Shown here: positions 1 through 8,220 of the stretch, piece after piece | Position numbering within the stretch: the stretch's first letter is position 1 | Layout of the letters: every line of letters begins with the position of its first letter | Source: Flavobacteriales bacterium UBA7666 | GTDB taxonomy: Bacteria; Bacteroidota; Bacteroidia; Flavobacteriales_D; Crocinitomicaceae | Direction of reading: 5' to 3' | Length of the DNA: 64,000 nt | Assembly (NCBI GenBank): GCA_002483265.1 | Contig: DLHO01000019.1 | Location: 1-64,000 of the forward strand | Translations under genes and position numbers: made by a program | The notes under the pieces: generated by a model | The model's input: the letters and a program-made list of their open reading frames with translations, nothing else | Told to the model about the DNA's origin: nothing | The model's database searches: none

Positions 1-20
1 GTCGATGCCACTTTTAAAAC

Positions 21-53
21 AAAACCCTGATAGTATTACTGTCAGGGTTTTTT
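21..53. terminator. Bidirectional intrinsic terminator
   Basis: An inverted repeat (AAAACCCTGA / TCAGGGTTTT) closes a short AT-rich loop and is followed by a T-run on the + strand, with a T-rich stretch on the - strand too. It probably ends a + strand gene lying left of the window and the - strand gene that stops at 101. Confidence 0.75.
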
Positions 54-100
54 GCGTTTATACTAATCCTGAAATCTAGGGTGTTTATTAAAACAGTGAC

Positions 101-639
101 TCAATATTCTTTTCTTGTAAGAGGAATTTGATGCAGAATTTGGTATGGTTCGTTTCCATTTTTCTTTAGCAAAAGGATAGTTTTACAATGGAAACTTCCT
201 GTATAATCAAAATCATCAATTGAAAAATACTCAAGTGATGATTTCGAAATGTTACGAGCAATCGTTAGATGTGGAGTTTGAATAACCCCCTTGAAAATAG
301 GTGATATTCCCTTCTGTAGTTTTTGAATGAATTGATCTTGTTTGATTTTCAAAACAAACGTTCCGTTTTTCCATTTCTCACAACCATTCAAATTAATATC
401 AAAGCTTTCAATTGCTGAAAAGGCTTGACTTGCTTTTGAGATAATCAATTCATCTGAAAAATCATTGGCTTCAAAGTAGCAAATGCTAATGTGTGGTTTT
501 GAATGAAACGTTTCTTCCGGTAAGGAAATAGATCTGTTCATTAGCATTCTAAGTTGAATCAATTTATCTGCTGTTTTTTGATCAGGCTCGCAAACAGATA
601 TTCAGCCATTGTTGATCCAAAAATATCTAATTGCTCCAT
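101..639 (-). pseudogene. 2'-5' RNA ligase / 2H phosphoesterase family gene with an apparent frameshift
   Basis: The long open part (101-562) holds the two HxS/T motifs of the 2H phosphoesterase superfamily, KPHISI and TPHLTIA, about 75 residues apart. Family members act on 2',3'-cyclic or 2'-5' phosphodiester bonds in RNA or small molecules. The ATG at 562 would start the protein in the middle of the first helix. A better N-terminus begins at ATG 639 (MEQLDIFGSTMAEYLFAS) in another frame; near 583-590 the reading switches to PDQKTADKLIQLRML, which runs into the long frame. One missing base would explain this. It is either a real inactivating frameshift or a sequencing error; both catalytic motifs lie downstream and are intact. 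Family call fairly sure, exact substrate unknown. Confidence 0.65.
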
Positions 640-666
640 GTTAAATTCAAGTAAAAGTTATCGCAT

Positions 667-700
667 AAAAAAAGCCTCACTAAAAGTAAGGCCTTTATTT
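667..700 (-). terminator. Terminator downstream of ndk
   Basis: An imperfect inverted repeat (AAGCCTCAC / GTAAGGCCTT) with T-rich flank on the - strand lies just past the ndk stop codon. Confidence 0.55.
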
Positions 701-719
701 ATTTTGAAGAGATTCTTAA

Positions 720-1139
720 TTAGAAAACCTCTGAATCAGCAAAATGAAATTTACCTTCAATAGCAGCATTCTCATCAGAATCAGATCCATGAACTGCATT
801 TCTTCCTTTTGATTCTGCGTAGTATTTACGAATTGTACCTTCAGCAGCTTCAGCAGGATCTGTAGCACCGATCAATGCACGGAAATCAGCAACAGCATTG
901 TCCTTCTCTAAAATCGCAGCAACGATAGGTCCAGATGTCATGTACTCAACTAATTCACCATAGAATGGGCGTTCAGCATGCACTTCGTAAAATTTCTTTG
1001 CTTGCTCCTCGGTTAATTGAGTGAATTTCATTGCTTTGATCGAAAATCCCGCTTGGATAATCATATCAATAATTTTCCCCATGTGACCATTTTCGATCGC
1101 ATCTGGTTTTAACATTGTGAATGTTCTGTTGCCTGACAT
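720..1139 (-). CDS. ndk: Nucleoside diphosphate kinase
   Basis: Transfers the gamma phosphate from ATP to nucleoside diphosphates through a phosphohistidine, balancing cytoplasmic NTP pools. The protein is 139 aa, the normal family length, starting MSGNRTFTMLKPDA. The catalytic histidine is His117 in the NAVHGSDS motif. An in-frame codon further upstream (1175) would add 12 residues (MYFCTKLFKSIK) not seen in the family, so the ATG at 1139 is preferred. A TAnnTTTG element (TATTTTTG, 1165-1172 on the - strand) gives a leader of roughly 20 nt. It stands alone between two terminator-like hairpins. Confidence 0.97.
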   Translation of the reverse strand: MSGNRTFTMLKPDAIENGHMGKIIDMIIQAGFSIKAMKFTQLTEEQAKKFYEVHAERPFYGELVEYMTSGPIVAAILEKDNAVADFRALIGATDPAEAAEGTIRKYYAESKGRNAVHGSDSDENAAIEGKFHFADSEVF

Positions 1140-1164
1140 CTTAATTGATTTGAATAATTTGGTG

Positions 1165-1172
1165 CAAAAATA
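1165..1172 (-). promoter_or_regulatory. -7 promoter element of ndk
   Basis: TATTTTTG on the - strand matches the Bacteroidota TAnnTTTG consensus and sits 25 nt before the ndk ATG. No clear -33 TTG box is seen at the usual spacing. Confidence 0.5.
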
Positions 1173-1231
1173 CAACTATTTTCTCAATATGCTCGTATAC
1201 TAATCGTGTTGAAAATACTTAATAAAGTTAA

Positions 1232-1251
1232 TTTTTAGACTAGTCTAAAAA
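1232..1251. promoter_or_regulatory. Perfect 20-bp palindrome, probable MntR/DtxR operator
   Basis: TTTTTAGACTAGTCTAAAAA is a perfect palindrome directly upstream of the -7 element of the DtxR-family regulator operon. DtxR/MntR dimers bind such AT-flanked inverted repeats, so this is the likely autoregulatory metal-dependent operator. Position and symmetry are seen; binding is inferred. Confidence 0.75.
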
Positions 1252-1257
1252 AAGTTT

Positions 1258-1265
1258 TATATTTG
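1258..1265 (+). promoter_or_regulatory. -7 promoter element of the metal-uptake operon
   Basis: TATATTTG matches TAnnTTTG. It overlaps the possible TTG start at 1263, which therefore cannot be in the transcript; the first usable start is the ATG at 1281, giving a leader of about 10 nt. The palindrome at 1232-1251 covers the spacer upstream. Confidence 0.7.
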
Positions 1266-1280
1266 TATAAAAAACTGGGC

Positions 1281-1946
1281 ATGTTGCGTTTAACACAAAG
1301 CGAAGAAAACTATCTGAAGGCAATTTTCACACTTAGTCAGGATGCTGAAGGTGCGATTTCAACAAATGAGTTGGCAGAGAAAATGCTAACTAAAGCTTCA
1401 TCTGTGACGGATATGCTTAAGAAATTATGTGAAAAGGAATTATTGGAGTATCAAAAATATCAGGGGTGTGCATTGACAAATACAGGTAAATCTCATGCTT
1501 TGGCAATTATCCGTAAACACAGACTCTGGGAAACATTTTTGGTTGATAAGCTAAGTTTTGGTTGGGATGAAGTTCATGAGATTGCGGAACAATTGGAGCA
1601 TATTCAGTCCACGGAATTAACGGACAGATTAGATGAGTTTTTAGGTTTTCCTAAAGTTGATCCACACGGAGAGCCAATTCCCGGTAAAGACGGTCGAATT
1701 GAATCTGTTTCGAATCGAATCCTTTTATCCGAAGCTGTTGTTGGAATGAAGGGAATCATTATGGGAGTAGAGGATGATCAAACGGAATTCTTGCAATATT
1801 TGAATAAGATTGGATTGCATTTGGGAACCCCAATAGATATAGTAGATAAATTAAGTTTTGATGGATCTATCATTGTAAACATGGATGGCAGACAAATACA
1901 GTTTTCCATTACTATTGCCAAACAAATATCAATTAAACCGCTATGA
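1281..1946 (+). CDS. DtxR/MntR-family metal-dependent transcriptional regulator
   Basis: A 221-aa repressor expected to sense Mn(II) or Fe(II) and shut down the transporter genes behind it. It has an N-terminal winged helix (starting LTQSEENYLKAIF), a dimerisation/metal domain with KHRLWETFL and VHEIAEQLEHIQS, and a C-terminal SH3-like/FeoA-like domain (from about residue 160). In the second motif Glu stands where DtxR has Cys102, as in Mn-responsive MntR proteins, so manganese is the favoured effector. Start chosen at ATG 1281 because the alternative TTG at 1263 lies inside the -7 box. The stop overlaps the next gene's ATG by 4 nt (ATGA), so regulator and transporter are one operon, probably self-regulated through the palindrome at 1232-1251. 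Confidence 0.9.
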   Translation: MLRLTQSEENYLKAIFTLSQDAEGAISTNELAEKMLTKASSVTDMLKKLCEKELLEYQKYQGCALTNTGKSHALAIIRKHRLWETFLVDKLSFGWDEVHEIAEQLEHIQSTELTDRLDEFLGFPKVDPHGEPIPGKDGRIESVSNRILLSEAVVGMKGIIMGVEDDQTEFLQYLNKIGLHLGTPIDIVDKLSFDGSIIVNMDGRQIQFSITIAKQISIKPL

Positions 1947-2845
1947 AGATTTTTGCTTACATACTGCTTTGTGTTTGCATTACTCTGGGCTGTAAGGTGA
2001 AACAAACGAAAGAAAATGAAAATCTAATCGTTTGTTCTACTTCAATAACTGCTGATTGTGTTCGCCAGATTGTAGGAAACAGATTGACGGTTAAATCATT
2101 GATGGGGGCGGGTGTAGATCCACACACCTACAATCCGAGACCAAGTGATGTGGTATTGTTGAATGATGCAAGACTAGTTGTTTATACAGGGTTTCATTTG
2201 GAAGGTAAAATGGCTGAATTGTTTAATCGTCTATCCGAACGAAAAGAGGTAGTCTCCTTTCAATTGGATTTTCCGAAGAATAAGATTCTTTATTCGGATG
2301 AAATTACACCTGATCCGCATGTGTGGTTTGATACTGATTCCTGGGTGCAAAGTATGAATGGTGTAGTGGATAAATTGGTTGATCTATACCCGAAGTATGA
2401 ATTGGAGTTCAGAGAGAATTTCTATAAATTCTTGGTAAAGGTTCAGCGAAAAACGAAGGAATTAAAATTGAAATTGAGTGAAGTTCCAAAAGAACGAAGA
2501 GTTTTGATCACTTCTCATGATGCATTTCATTATTTCGGGCGGACATTTGATATTCAGGTGAAAGCTTTACAAGGAGTATCAACTTCTCAGGAGCCGGGAA
2601 TGCGTGATGTGGTGGATTTGGTAGATTTTATTGTTGAACACGATGTGAAAGCCATTTTTGTTGAAAATTCCGTGAGTCCGAAAGCCTTGAAAAGCGTATT
2701 GAGTTCAGTTGAACGAAGAGGTCATCAGGTGAAAATCGGGGGAACTCTTTTTTCGGATGCTTTGGGTTCAAAAGGAAGTGGTGCGGATACATACATTGGA
2801 ATGTTGAGTCACAATGTTAATTCCATTAAAGAAGGGTTGAAATGA
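1943..2845 (+). CDS. Metal ABC transporter substrate-binding lipoprotein (TroA/ZnuA family)
   Basis: A 300-aa periplasmic metal-binding lipoprotein that delivers Mn, Zn or Fe to the two permeases. A short signal peptide ends in the lipobox TLGC (Cys17). Candidate metal ligands fit the TroA His-His-His-Asp set: His61 (DPHTYNP), His126 (DPHVWFD), His192 (TSHDAFHYF) and Asp272 (LFSDALG). The ALQGVSTSQEPG stretch is also TroA-like. It lacks the His-rich loop common in zinc-specific ZnuA. It overlaps the regulator by 4 nt and the ATPase gene by 4 nt. Metal specificity cannot be fixed from sequence; the regulator suggests manganese. Confidence 0.92.
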   Translation: MKIFAYILLCVCITLGCKVKQTKENENLIVCSTSITADCVRQIVGNRLTVKSLMGAGVDPHTYNPRPSDVVLLNDARLVVYTGFHLEGKMAELFNRLSERKEVVSFQLDFPKNKILYSDEITPDPHVWFDTDSWVQSMNGVVDKLVDLYPKYELEFRENFYKFLVKVQRKTKELKLKLSEVPKERRVLITSHDAFHYFGRTFDIQVKALQGVSTSQEPGMRDVVDLVDFIVEHDVKAIFVENSVSPKALKSVLSSVERRGHQVKIGGTLFSDALGSKGSGADTYIGMLSHNVNSIKEGLK

Positions 2846-3567
2846 AAAAGGCTATTGAAATAACTGATTTGACCGTTTTCTATCGTGATACACTCGCTTT
2901 AGATAGTGTGTCATTGTCAATCGATTCAGGAAAAATTACCGGAATCATCGGTCCGAACGGTTCAGGAAAATCGACATTATTGAAAGGGATTTTGGGAATT
3001 ATTCCTGTGAAAAGGGGAGAAGTAACCTTCTTTGGAAGTTCATTGGAAAAATACCGCTCGAAAATTGCTTATGTTCCACAAAGAGAATCAATTGATTGGG
3101 ATTTTCCCATAACGGTTGAAGAAGTGGTAGCTATGGGAAGAATTCGTCCTAAAAAATGGTGGTCGCGAACAACTCTGGCTGATAAGGAAATTGTAAAAGA
3201 AACTCTGAAGAAAGTACAATTATCCGAATTCTCTAATCGGCAGATCGGGCAGTTATCCGGTGGACAGCAGCAACGTGTTTTCCTTGCTCGTGCGCTCGCA
3301 CAAGAAGCCGAATTAATTGTGATGGATGAACCTTTTGTAGGGATTGATATGGCTTCTCAGGAGTCGATTTTATCAATCGTTCAAAAATTGCGGGATTCTG
3401 GGAAAACGGTAGTTATTGTTCACCACGACCTTTCTGTTGTAGCTCAATATTTTGATGACGTGATACTGTTAAATAAAAAACTCATAGCAAACGGGCCGAT
3501 TGACGAAATTCTGAAATCTGAGAATATAGAAAAGGCTTACGGAATGACACTTTTATTGAGGAAATAG
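2842..3567 (+). CDS. Metal ABC transporter ATP-binding protein (TroB/MntB type)
   Basis: A 241-aa ABC ATPase that powers the importer on the inner face of the membrane. It shows Walker A GPNGSGKST (residues 37-45), the signature LSGGQQQR, Walker B LIVMDEPF and a switch histidine in IVHHDLS. YVPQRESIDWDFPITVEEV is typical of the Mn/Zn subfamily. The start overlaps the binding-protein stop by 4 nt and the stop abuts the next start without a gap, which indicates translational coupling. Confidence 0.95.
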   Translation: MKKAIEITDLTVFYRDTLALDSVSLSIDSGKITGIIGPNGSGKSTLLKGILGIIPVKRGEVTFFGSSLEKYRSKIAYVPQRESIDWDFPITVEEVVAMGRIRPKKWWSRTTLADKEIVKETLKKVQLSEFSNRQIGQLSGGQQQRVFLARALAQEAELIVMDEPFVGIDMASQESILSIVQKLRDSGKTVVIVHHDLSVVAQYFDDVILLNKKLIANGPIDEILKSENIEKAYGMTLLLRK

Positions 3568-4404
3568 ATGGATTTAAGTATTTGGATTGTATTTATTGGA
3601 ACTGCTCTGATAGGAATTTCAGCGGCTTTGGTAGGGACTTTTACATTCCTTCAGAAAAAGTCTTTAATCGGTGACGCAATTTCTCATTCCATTTTACCGG
3701 GAATTGTTTTGGCATATATGATTTCCGGGCAAAGAAACACCCTGATTCTGATGTTGGGTGCATTTGTGGCTGGTTGGTTGGCAACTCAGCAAATTTCTTG
3801 GCTCCAGCGAAAAACAAAACTAAAATCAGATACGATTGTTGCCGCCACGTTAAGTATTTTCTTTGCTGTAGGATTAGCTTTATTGTCCTTTATTCAAGGA
3901 AGACCCGATGACGGGCAAGCCGGACTAAGTGATTTTTTGTTTGGTAAAATTGCAGCATTAAATATAGAAGATCTCTATTTGTTCACAGTAGTTTCAGTTT
4001 TGATTATTGCAATTACTTTTTTCAGATATAAGGTAATGTTCAGTTTTGCTTTCAACAAGGAGTTTATGATCAGTAAGGGATTCTCATTGCGCTGGAATGA
4101 CTTTATATTGAATTCAATGACCATTTTGGTGGTTGCAATGGGAGTTCAGGCGGTTGGAGTTGTATTAATGTCTGCATTGTTAATTATTCCGGTATTAACT
4201 GCACGAATGCTCACCTATAAGTTGAGCTCTTTGATTGCGTTGTCCCTTGTTTTCGGAACCTCTTGCTCCTTATTGGGTTCATATATCTCTATTTTAGGAA
4301 AGAATATTCCCACCGGTCCTTGTATCATCATGGTATTAAGTATTTGTGCTATTTCTGTGGCTCTTTTACTGAAAATTCCATCTAAAACCAAAAGAACAAG
4401 ATGA
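3568..4404 (+). CDS. Metal ABC transporter permease (TroC/TroD family, first)
   Basis: A 278-aa polytopic inner-membrane protein of the ABC-3 family, with hydrophobic segments along its whole length and the family motif GDAISHSILPGIVLAYM near residues 32-48. It follows the ATPase with no spacer and overlaps the second permease by 4 nt. Together with that second permease it should form a heterodimeric pore, as in TroCD. Confidence 0.92.
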   Translation: MDLSIWIVFIGTALIGISAALVGTFTFLQKKSLIGDAISHSILPGIVLAYMISGQRNTLILMLGAFVAGWLATQQISWLQRKTKLKSDTIVAATLSIFFAVGLALLSFIQGRPDDGQAGLSDFLFGKIAALNIEDLYLFTVVSVLIIAITFFRYKVMFSFAFNKEFMISKGFSLRWNDFILNSMTILVVAMGVQAVGVVLMSALLIIPVLTARMLTYKLSSLIALSLVFGTSCSLLGSYISILGKNIPTGPCIIMVLSICAISVALLLKIPSKTKRTR

Positions 4405-5255
4405 ACGATATTCTAATGATATTGACTGCTTGTTCAGTTGCAATTCCAGCTTCGTTGTTGGGGGTTTTGCTTGTTTCGAAAAGTCTGGTGATGGTTGGAG
4501 ATGCGATTTCACATGCTGTTTTGCCGGGAATCGTGGTCGCATATTTACTCAGTGGAACAAGAGATTCTGTTCCAATGCTTTTCGGAGCAGCAGTTACTGG
4601 TTTTTTGACCACCTTTTTGATTGATTTTTTGAGAAAGAAATGGCGGATTCAGGAAGATGCCGCGATTGGATTTACATTTACTTTTCTATTTGCAATAGGA
4701 GTATTGATGATTGCGATTTTCGCAGGTAAAAACAGCGATCTGGATCAGGAATGTGTTTTATACGGAGATCTGGAAACTTCCATTTTAGATCAGGTGATTA
4801 TAGGTGAGTATTTATACGGAACAAGAGCCATTTTGCAGCTGCTTCCTTTAACAATTACCTTACTTATTGTAATTGTAGTAGGATTTAAAGGCTGGAAGGT
4901 TTGGGCTTTCAATCCGCAGTTTGGATCGTTTATCGGAATTCCGATTCAGGCTTTTCACTTAGTGCTCATGTTGTTGTTAAGTATTCATGCAGTATTGAGT
5001 TTTGAAAGTGTAGGCGTTATTCTGGTGGTAGGATTATTGGTCCTACCGGCAGCTACAGCATTACAGTTTTCCAGAACTTTGGCAAGAACTTTTTTGTACT
5101 CGGTAAGCGTAGGAATAGTATCTTGTATCGCAGGAGTGTTCCTGGGGAAATGGATTAATATATCAATTTCTCCATTAATCGTATGCGTGAATGGCTTGAT
5201 TTTTTTGGTCTCAGTGCTAATTTCACCGTTCAAAAAAAGTGCCTTATCTAACTAA
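4401..5255 (+). CDS. Metal ABC transporter permease (TroC/TroD family, second)
   Basis: A 284-aa ABC-3 family permease, paralogous to its neighbour, with the matching motif GDAISHAVLPGIVVAYLL and about eight hydrophobic segments. It is the last gene of the regulator-transporter operon; its start overlaps the first permease by 4 nt (ATGA). No Fur-like gene or extra outer-membrane receptor is attached. Downstream comes a promoter-terminator pair at 5328-5461. Confidence 0.92.
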   Translation: MNDILMILTACSVAIPASLLGVLLVSKSLVMVGDAISHAVLPGIVVAYLLSGTRDSVPMLFGAAVTGFLTTFLIDFLRKKWRIQEDAAIGFTFTFLFAIGVLMIAIFAGKNSDLDQECVLYGDLETSILDQVIIGEYLYGTRAILQLLPLTITLLIVIVVGFKGWKVWAFNPQFGSFIGIPIQAFHLVLMLLLSIHAVLSFESVGVILVVGLLVLPAATALQFSRTLARTFLYSVSVGIVSCIAGVFLGKWINISISPLIVCVNGLIFLVSVLISPFKKSALSN

Positions 5256-5327
5256 AGTTTAGTAAAACACTTCTTTCAAGAATTCAAGAATAGCCATTTT
5301 ATTTGATTAAAAAAAATCCAATTATGG

Positions 5328-5357
5328 TTGTAAGTTCAATAAACTGCCTTACCTTTG
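5328..5357 (+). promoter_or_regulatory. Strong Bacteroidota-type promoter in the intergenic region
   Basis: TTG at 5328-5330 and TACCTTTG at 5350-5357 are separated by 19 bp, the textbook TTG-N19-TAnnTTTG arrangement. Transcription should start near 5363, some 60 nt before the terminator at 5421. Confidence 0.65.
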
Positions 5358-5362
5358 TTTCA

Positions 5363-5461
5363 AGAACGGCAATTTTCATAGTTGTTAGTTTTGGGTTTTA
5401 TAGTTTTAGCATGGTTTAGCAAAAAGAGGAGTAAATTACATTGAATTTACTCCTCTTTTTG
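5363..5461 (+). ncRNA. Candidate ~100-nt small RNA or terminated leader
   Basis: The predicted transcript runs from the promoter at 5328-5357 to a perfect 17-bp terminator stem, with no open reading frame of note (the ATG at 5410 is followed by one codon and a stop). It is either a stand-alone small RNA or an attenuated leader for the barrel protein starting at 5517. I do not recognise a known RNA family. Boundaries are inferred. Confidence 0.4.
5421..5461 (+). terminator. Perfect 17-bp terminator hairpin
   Basis: The 5421-5437 arm pairs fully with 5444-5460 around a 6-nt loop; the 3' arm ends in TTTTTG. It ends the short transcript from 5363 and any read-through from the metal-transport operon. 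Confidence 0.85.
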
Positions 5462-5516
5462 TTTTTGCATTGTAGTTTATCATTTTTTGTGTTTCTTTAA
5501 GCCACAAACTACAATT

Positions 5517-7004
5517 ATGAAGCTAAAACTATTTCTTTCATTCCTGTTAACATACTCATTTTCATTTTCTCAAACTCAAGGAGTTGCTTTTCCAACCGTA
5601 GGAAAAGGGGTTGCTACACCCTTCGTAACGGATTATCATTCTCTAGGAATTAATACTTCAGCATTGGGTTGGAGACCAAGATACGCTGGAAAGAAATTTA
5701 CTACCGGAACTTCTGAATTTGCATTTGGTGTTTCATCCCCTTCACTCAATTCTAAAAAACTCCAAAACCTGACCAGTACGTTGTATAATGCTGCTCAGCA
5801 TAAAAATCCAAACGAAATAGATTACAAAAGACAATTAGAATCTGCAGGAGATTATGCGGAATCAGGTGTTGCAATTAATTTTGATTACAACTGGTTAGGA
5901 TTTTCATACTACGGAGAAAAGTTTGGAGGAATTGCTTTCAATGTCCGGGAAAGTTATAGCTGGTATTCCAAAATGAATGCTCAAACTACGGATTTATTAT
6001 TCAGAGGAAAATTGTCTTCCGTTTTTGATTCGTTGACAGTTGTCTACGGTTCGGATACTTCCAGAATAGCCAATAGTGCAAGTATTTCGGAAGATTCATT
6101 GGGTCATGTTGTTAGCGGTTCCCTGAATGTTCCTATTCGTATCAGTGAATTGACAAAAGGAACCCAAATCCAGATGGTTTGGAACAGAAGTTACAATATT
6201 GGTTACGGTCGAAAATTATTTGGTAAAGATTCGGTATTTGAAGTTTATGGGGGAGTTGGAGCGCGATTGATCACTTCTATGGCCATGTTTAATATGACTT
6301 CTGATGACGATGGACTAAGAATGTATTCTGCAATCACGCCAACGTTTGATATTGATTACGGAAATGTCAGTGGTTCCAACTCGGTGCCAAAGAAAAGCAA
6401 AGGAATGGCACCTGTTATGGGAACGGGATATGGGATAGATCTTTCTGCGAGTGTCATCCTTTTCAATAAATTGAGAATAGCTGCTGCAGTCAACAATATT
6501 GGTTCGGTGACTTATAAGCGAAACGTTTATAAAGTAAAAGACACCTTGTTTGCAAGTTTTAATGTGGGTGGTGTAAATAGTGATAATATTACCCAAACAG
6601 TCAATCAATTGGTTAGAGATAACGGATTATTGACTTTGGAAGGTGAGCAAAAATATACAGTAATCAATGCTTCTGATTTCAGATTCGGAGTAAGTTATGA
6701 GCCAATTAAATACCTGCGTTTAGGATTTGATGTGGTAGCTCCTTTCAATAAAGAAAATCCGGGATCTATTCAAAATCCGGTCTATTCATTTGGTGGAGAT
6801 ATTATACCTGTTAAATGGCTTCAATTGAGTATCGGTTATTACGGAGGTGGAGTTTATAAGCATAATATGCCGCTCGGATTGACCTTTATTATCAAAGACG
6901 GGGCTTATGAATTCGGAGTTGCTTCCAGAGATGCACTGAGTTTCTTTTTAAAGGACGGTACAAGTGTTTCTGCAGCTTTGGGATTTGCCCGAGTAAGATT
7001 CTAG
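5517..7004 (+). CDS. Outer-membrane beta-barrel protein, DUF5723-like
   Basis: A 495-aa exported protein beginning with a signal peptide (MKLKLFLSFLLTYSFSFSQ) and ending in Phe after an alternating strand (AALGFARVRF), as in outer-membrane barrels. The body shows many amphipathic strands of the form RLGFDVVAPF and LQLSIGYYGGGV and no cytoplasmic catalytic motif. The layout resembles the DUF5723 family of Bacteroidota, whose function is unknown. The ATG at 5517 is preferred to the codon at 5487 because the signal peptide starts there. It converges on the Nudix gene, overlapping its 3' end by 4 nt. Confidence 0.6.
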   Translation: MKLKLFLSFLLTYSFSFSQTQGVAFPTVGKGVATPFVTDYHSLGINTSALGWRPRYAGKKFTTGTSEFAFGVSSPSLNSKKLQNLTSTLYNAAQHKNPNEIDYKRQLESAGDYAESGVAINFDYNWLGFSYYGEKFGGIAFNVRESYSWYSKMNAQTTDLLFRGKLSSVFDSLTVVYGSDTSRIANSASISEDSLGHVVSGSLNVPIRISELTKGTQIQMVWNRSYNIGYGRKLFGKDSVFEVYGGVGARLITSMAMFNMTSDDDGLRMYSAITPTFDIDYGNVSGSNSVPKKSKGMAPVMGTGYGIDLSASVILFNKLRIAAAVNNIGSVTYKRNVYKVKDTLFASFNVGGVNSDNITQTVNQLVRDNGLLTLEGEQKYTVINASDFRFGVSYEPIKYLRLGFDVVAPFNKENPGSIQNPVYSFGGDIIPVKWLQLSIGYYGGGVYKHNMPLGLTFIIKDGAYEFGVASRDALSFFLKDGTSVSAALGFARVRF

Positions 7005-7618
7005 ATCAGAATATCCTTCAATTCATTTAGAATTAAAGCTGTTGCTCCCCAAATAAGAATATCTCCTTGTTTGAAGTGAGCCACATTCTTCATGGTAAAA
7101 TCTGTGTTGATTTGAATATTGACATGGACAACTTCTGATTGAAACAGATCCAATAGATCCAATTCGTGAATAGCCGCAACTTCGCGTTCAGAACGCATGT
7201 AATTGAATGATTTGTTGTGGGAGTATAGAATGTAAGGAGTGATCAAAAATTGGCTTACAGGAACGAAAAGAGGAGTTAACTCTTTCAAAAATTCGAAGTT
7301 TCCTGCATGAACCCCGATTTCTTCATAGCATTCCCGAATTGCAGTATCTAAGAGATTCGTGTCGTCTAATTCTTTTTTTCCTCCGGGAAAACTGATTTGT
7401 CCACTGTGAGAACCGTCGTATTCTTGTCTTCTGGTAACGATTGTACACAATTTACCTGCTTCATTGTGGAATAAGATAATAGCGACGGCAGCATCCCGGA
7501 AAGCAGCGCCTTGTCTGACTTGTTCCATAGAGCTTCCTCTAAAAGGCATAAATGCCAGATGTGATTTCTCGCCGGGTAATTCCTTTTCGAATTTTTGAAT
7601 TAAATCCGCGTGTGTCAT
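7001..7618 (-). CDS. Nudix hydrolase, CoA pyrophosphatase (NudL-like)
   Basis: A 205-aa cytoplasmic Nudix enzyme likely to split CoA or its oxidised/acyl forms into 4'-phosphopantetheine and 3',5'-ADP. The UPF0035 signature SGQISFPGGK is followed by a Nudix box (residues 80-102) with REcYEEIG; Arg95, Glu96, Glu99 and Glu100 are the core residues. The spacing between GG and RE is one residue longer than in MutT, as in the CoA subfamily. Its start overlaps the stop of the upstream lipoprotein gene by 4 nt, so the two are co-transcribed. Confidence 0.87.
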   Translation of the reverse strand: MTHADLIQKFEKELPGEKSHLAFMPFRGSSMEQVRQGAAFRDAAVAIILFHNEAGKLCTIVTRRQEYDGSHSGQISFPGGKKELDDTNLLDTAIRECYEEIGVHAGNFEFLKELTPLFVPVSQFLITPYILYSHNKSFNYMRSEREVAAIHELDLLDLFQSEVVHVNIQINTDFTMKNVAHFKQGDILIWGATALILNELKDILI

Positions 7619-8220
7619 TTTGATTTTCGTACGCTTTTCAGAATTCGTTCAAAATCGTCATACGTGTAATTCATGATAGGTTTACTTGAGATCCATTGGA
7701 ACACATAGTAATTACTGCCAACTTTTACGGTTGAAGTCACGTAATATGCTTGTCCGGAATAGGTCCCGTCGCCCGCAACCGTTTGAATGAGTCCTTTGTT
7801 TTTGAATGTTTTTGGAAGTTCTTTTTTGATGGAAATTCCCGAGTTGTCCAGAGATTCAAATCGACGCCAAACATAGGCATCCTGGAAGGTGTTCAATAGA
7901 TCGTCTTCAATAACATAATCGTACACAAATTCTCTGTTCAGATCCGATTCATTAAATCGTTCCACTGAGAAATAAATATTAAAAGCGTTACTGGTTCTGG
8001 TTAATGAAGAATTCTTAACGGTATAATTGTGAGAATAATTTTGCTTAAAATGATCCGGAATTTTAAATGAGATTCCTTCGTATTTAAGGGTTTTATCCAA
8101 TTTGAAATTGTAATGGTTGTTTTTAAAGTCTTCTCTAATTTCTTTATTTTCCTTGTCATAGTCAAAACATCCTACGACCAGAAAGATTGGAATGAACAAG
8201 AGCAATAATCGGTAAATCAT
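7615..8220 (-). CDS. Hypothetical lipoprotein
   Basis: A 201-aa protein with a lipoprotein signal peptide (lipobox LVVGC, Cys18) followed by an acidic Asp/Glu/Lys-rich stretch and an all-beta-looking body. I recognise no family. The region from SGQAYYVTSTVKVGSNYYVF to the end resembles small periplasmic proteins that bind or shield other envelope factors, but this is only an impression. It precedes the Nudix gene with a 4-nt overlap. Confidence 0.6.
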   Translation of the reverse strand: MIYRLLLLFIPIFLVVGCFDYDKENKEIREDFKNNHYNFKLDKTLKYEGISFKIPDHFKQNYSHNYTVKNSSLTRTSNAFNIYFSVERFNESDLNREFVYDYVIEDDLLNTFQDAYVWRRFESLDNSGISIKKELPKTFKNKGLIQTVAGDGTYSGQAYYVTSTVKVGSNYYVFQWISSKPIMNYTYDDFERILKSVRKSK

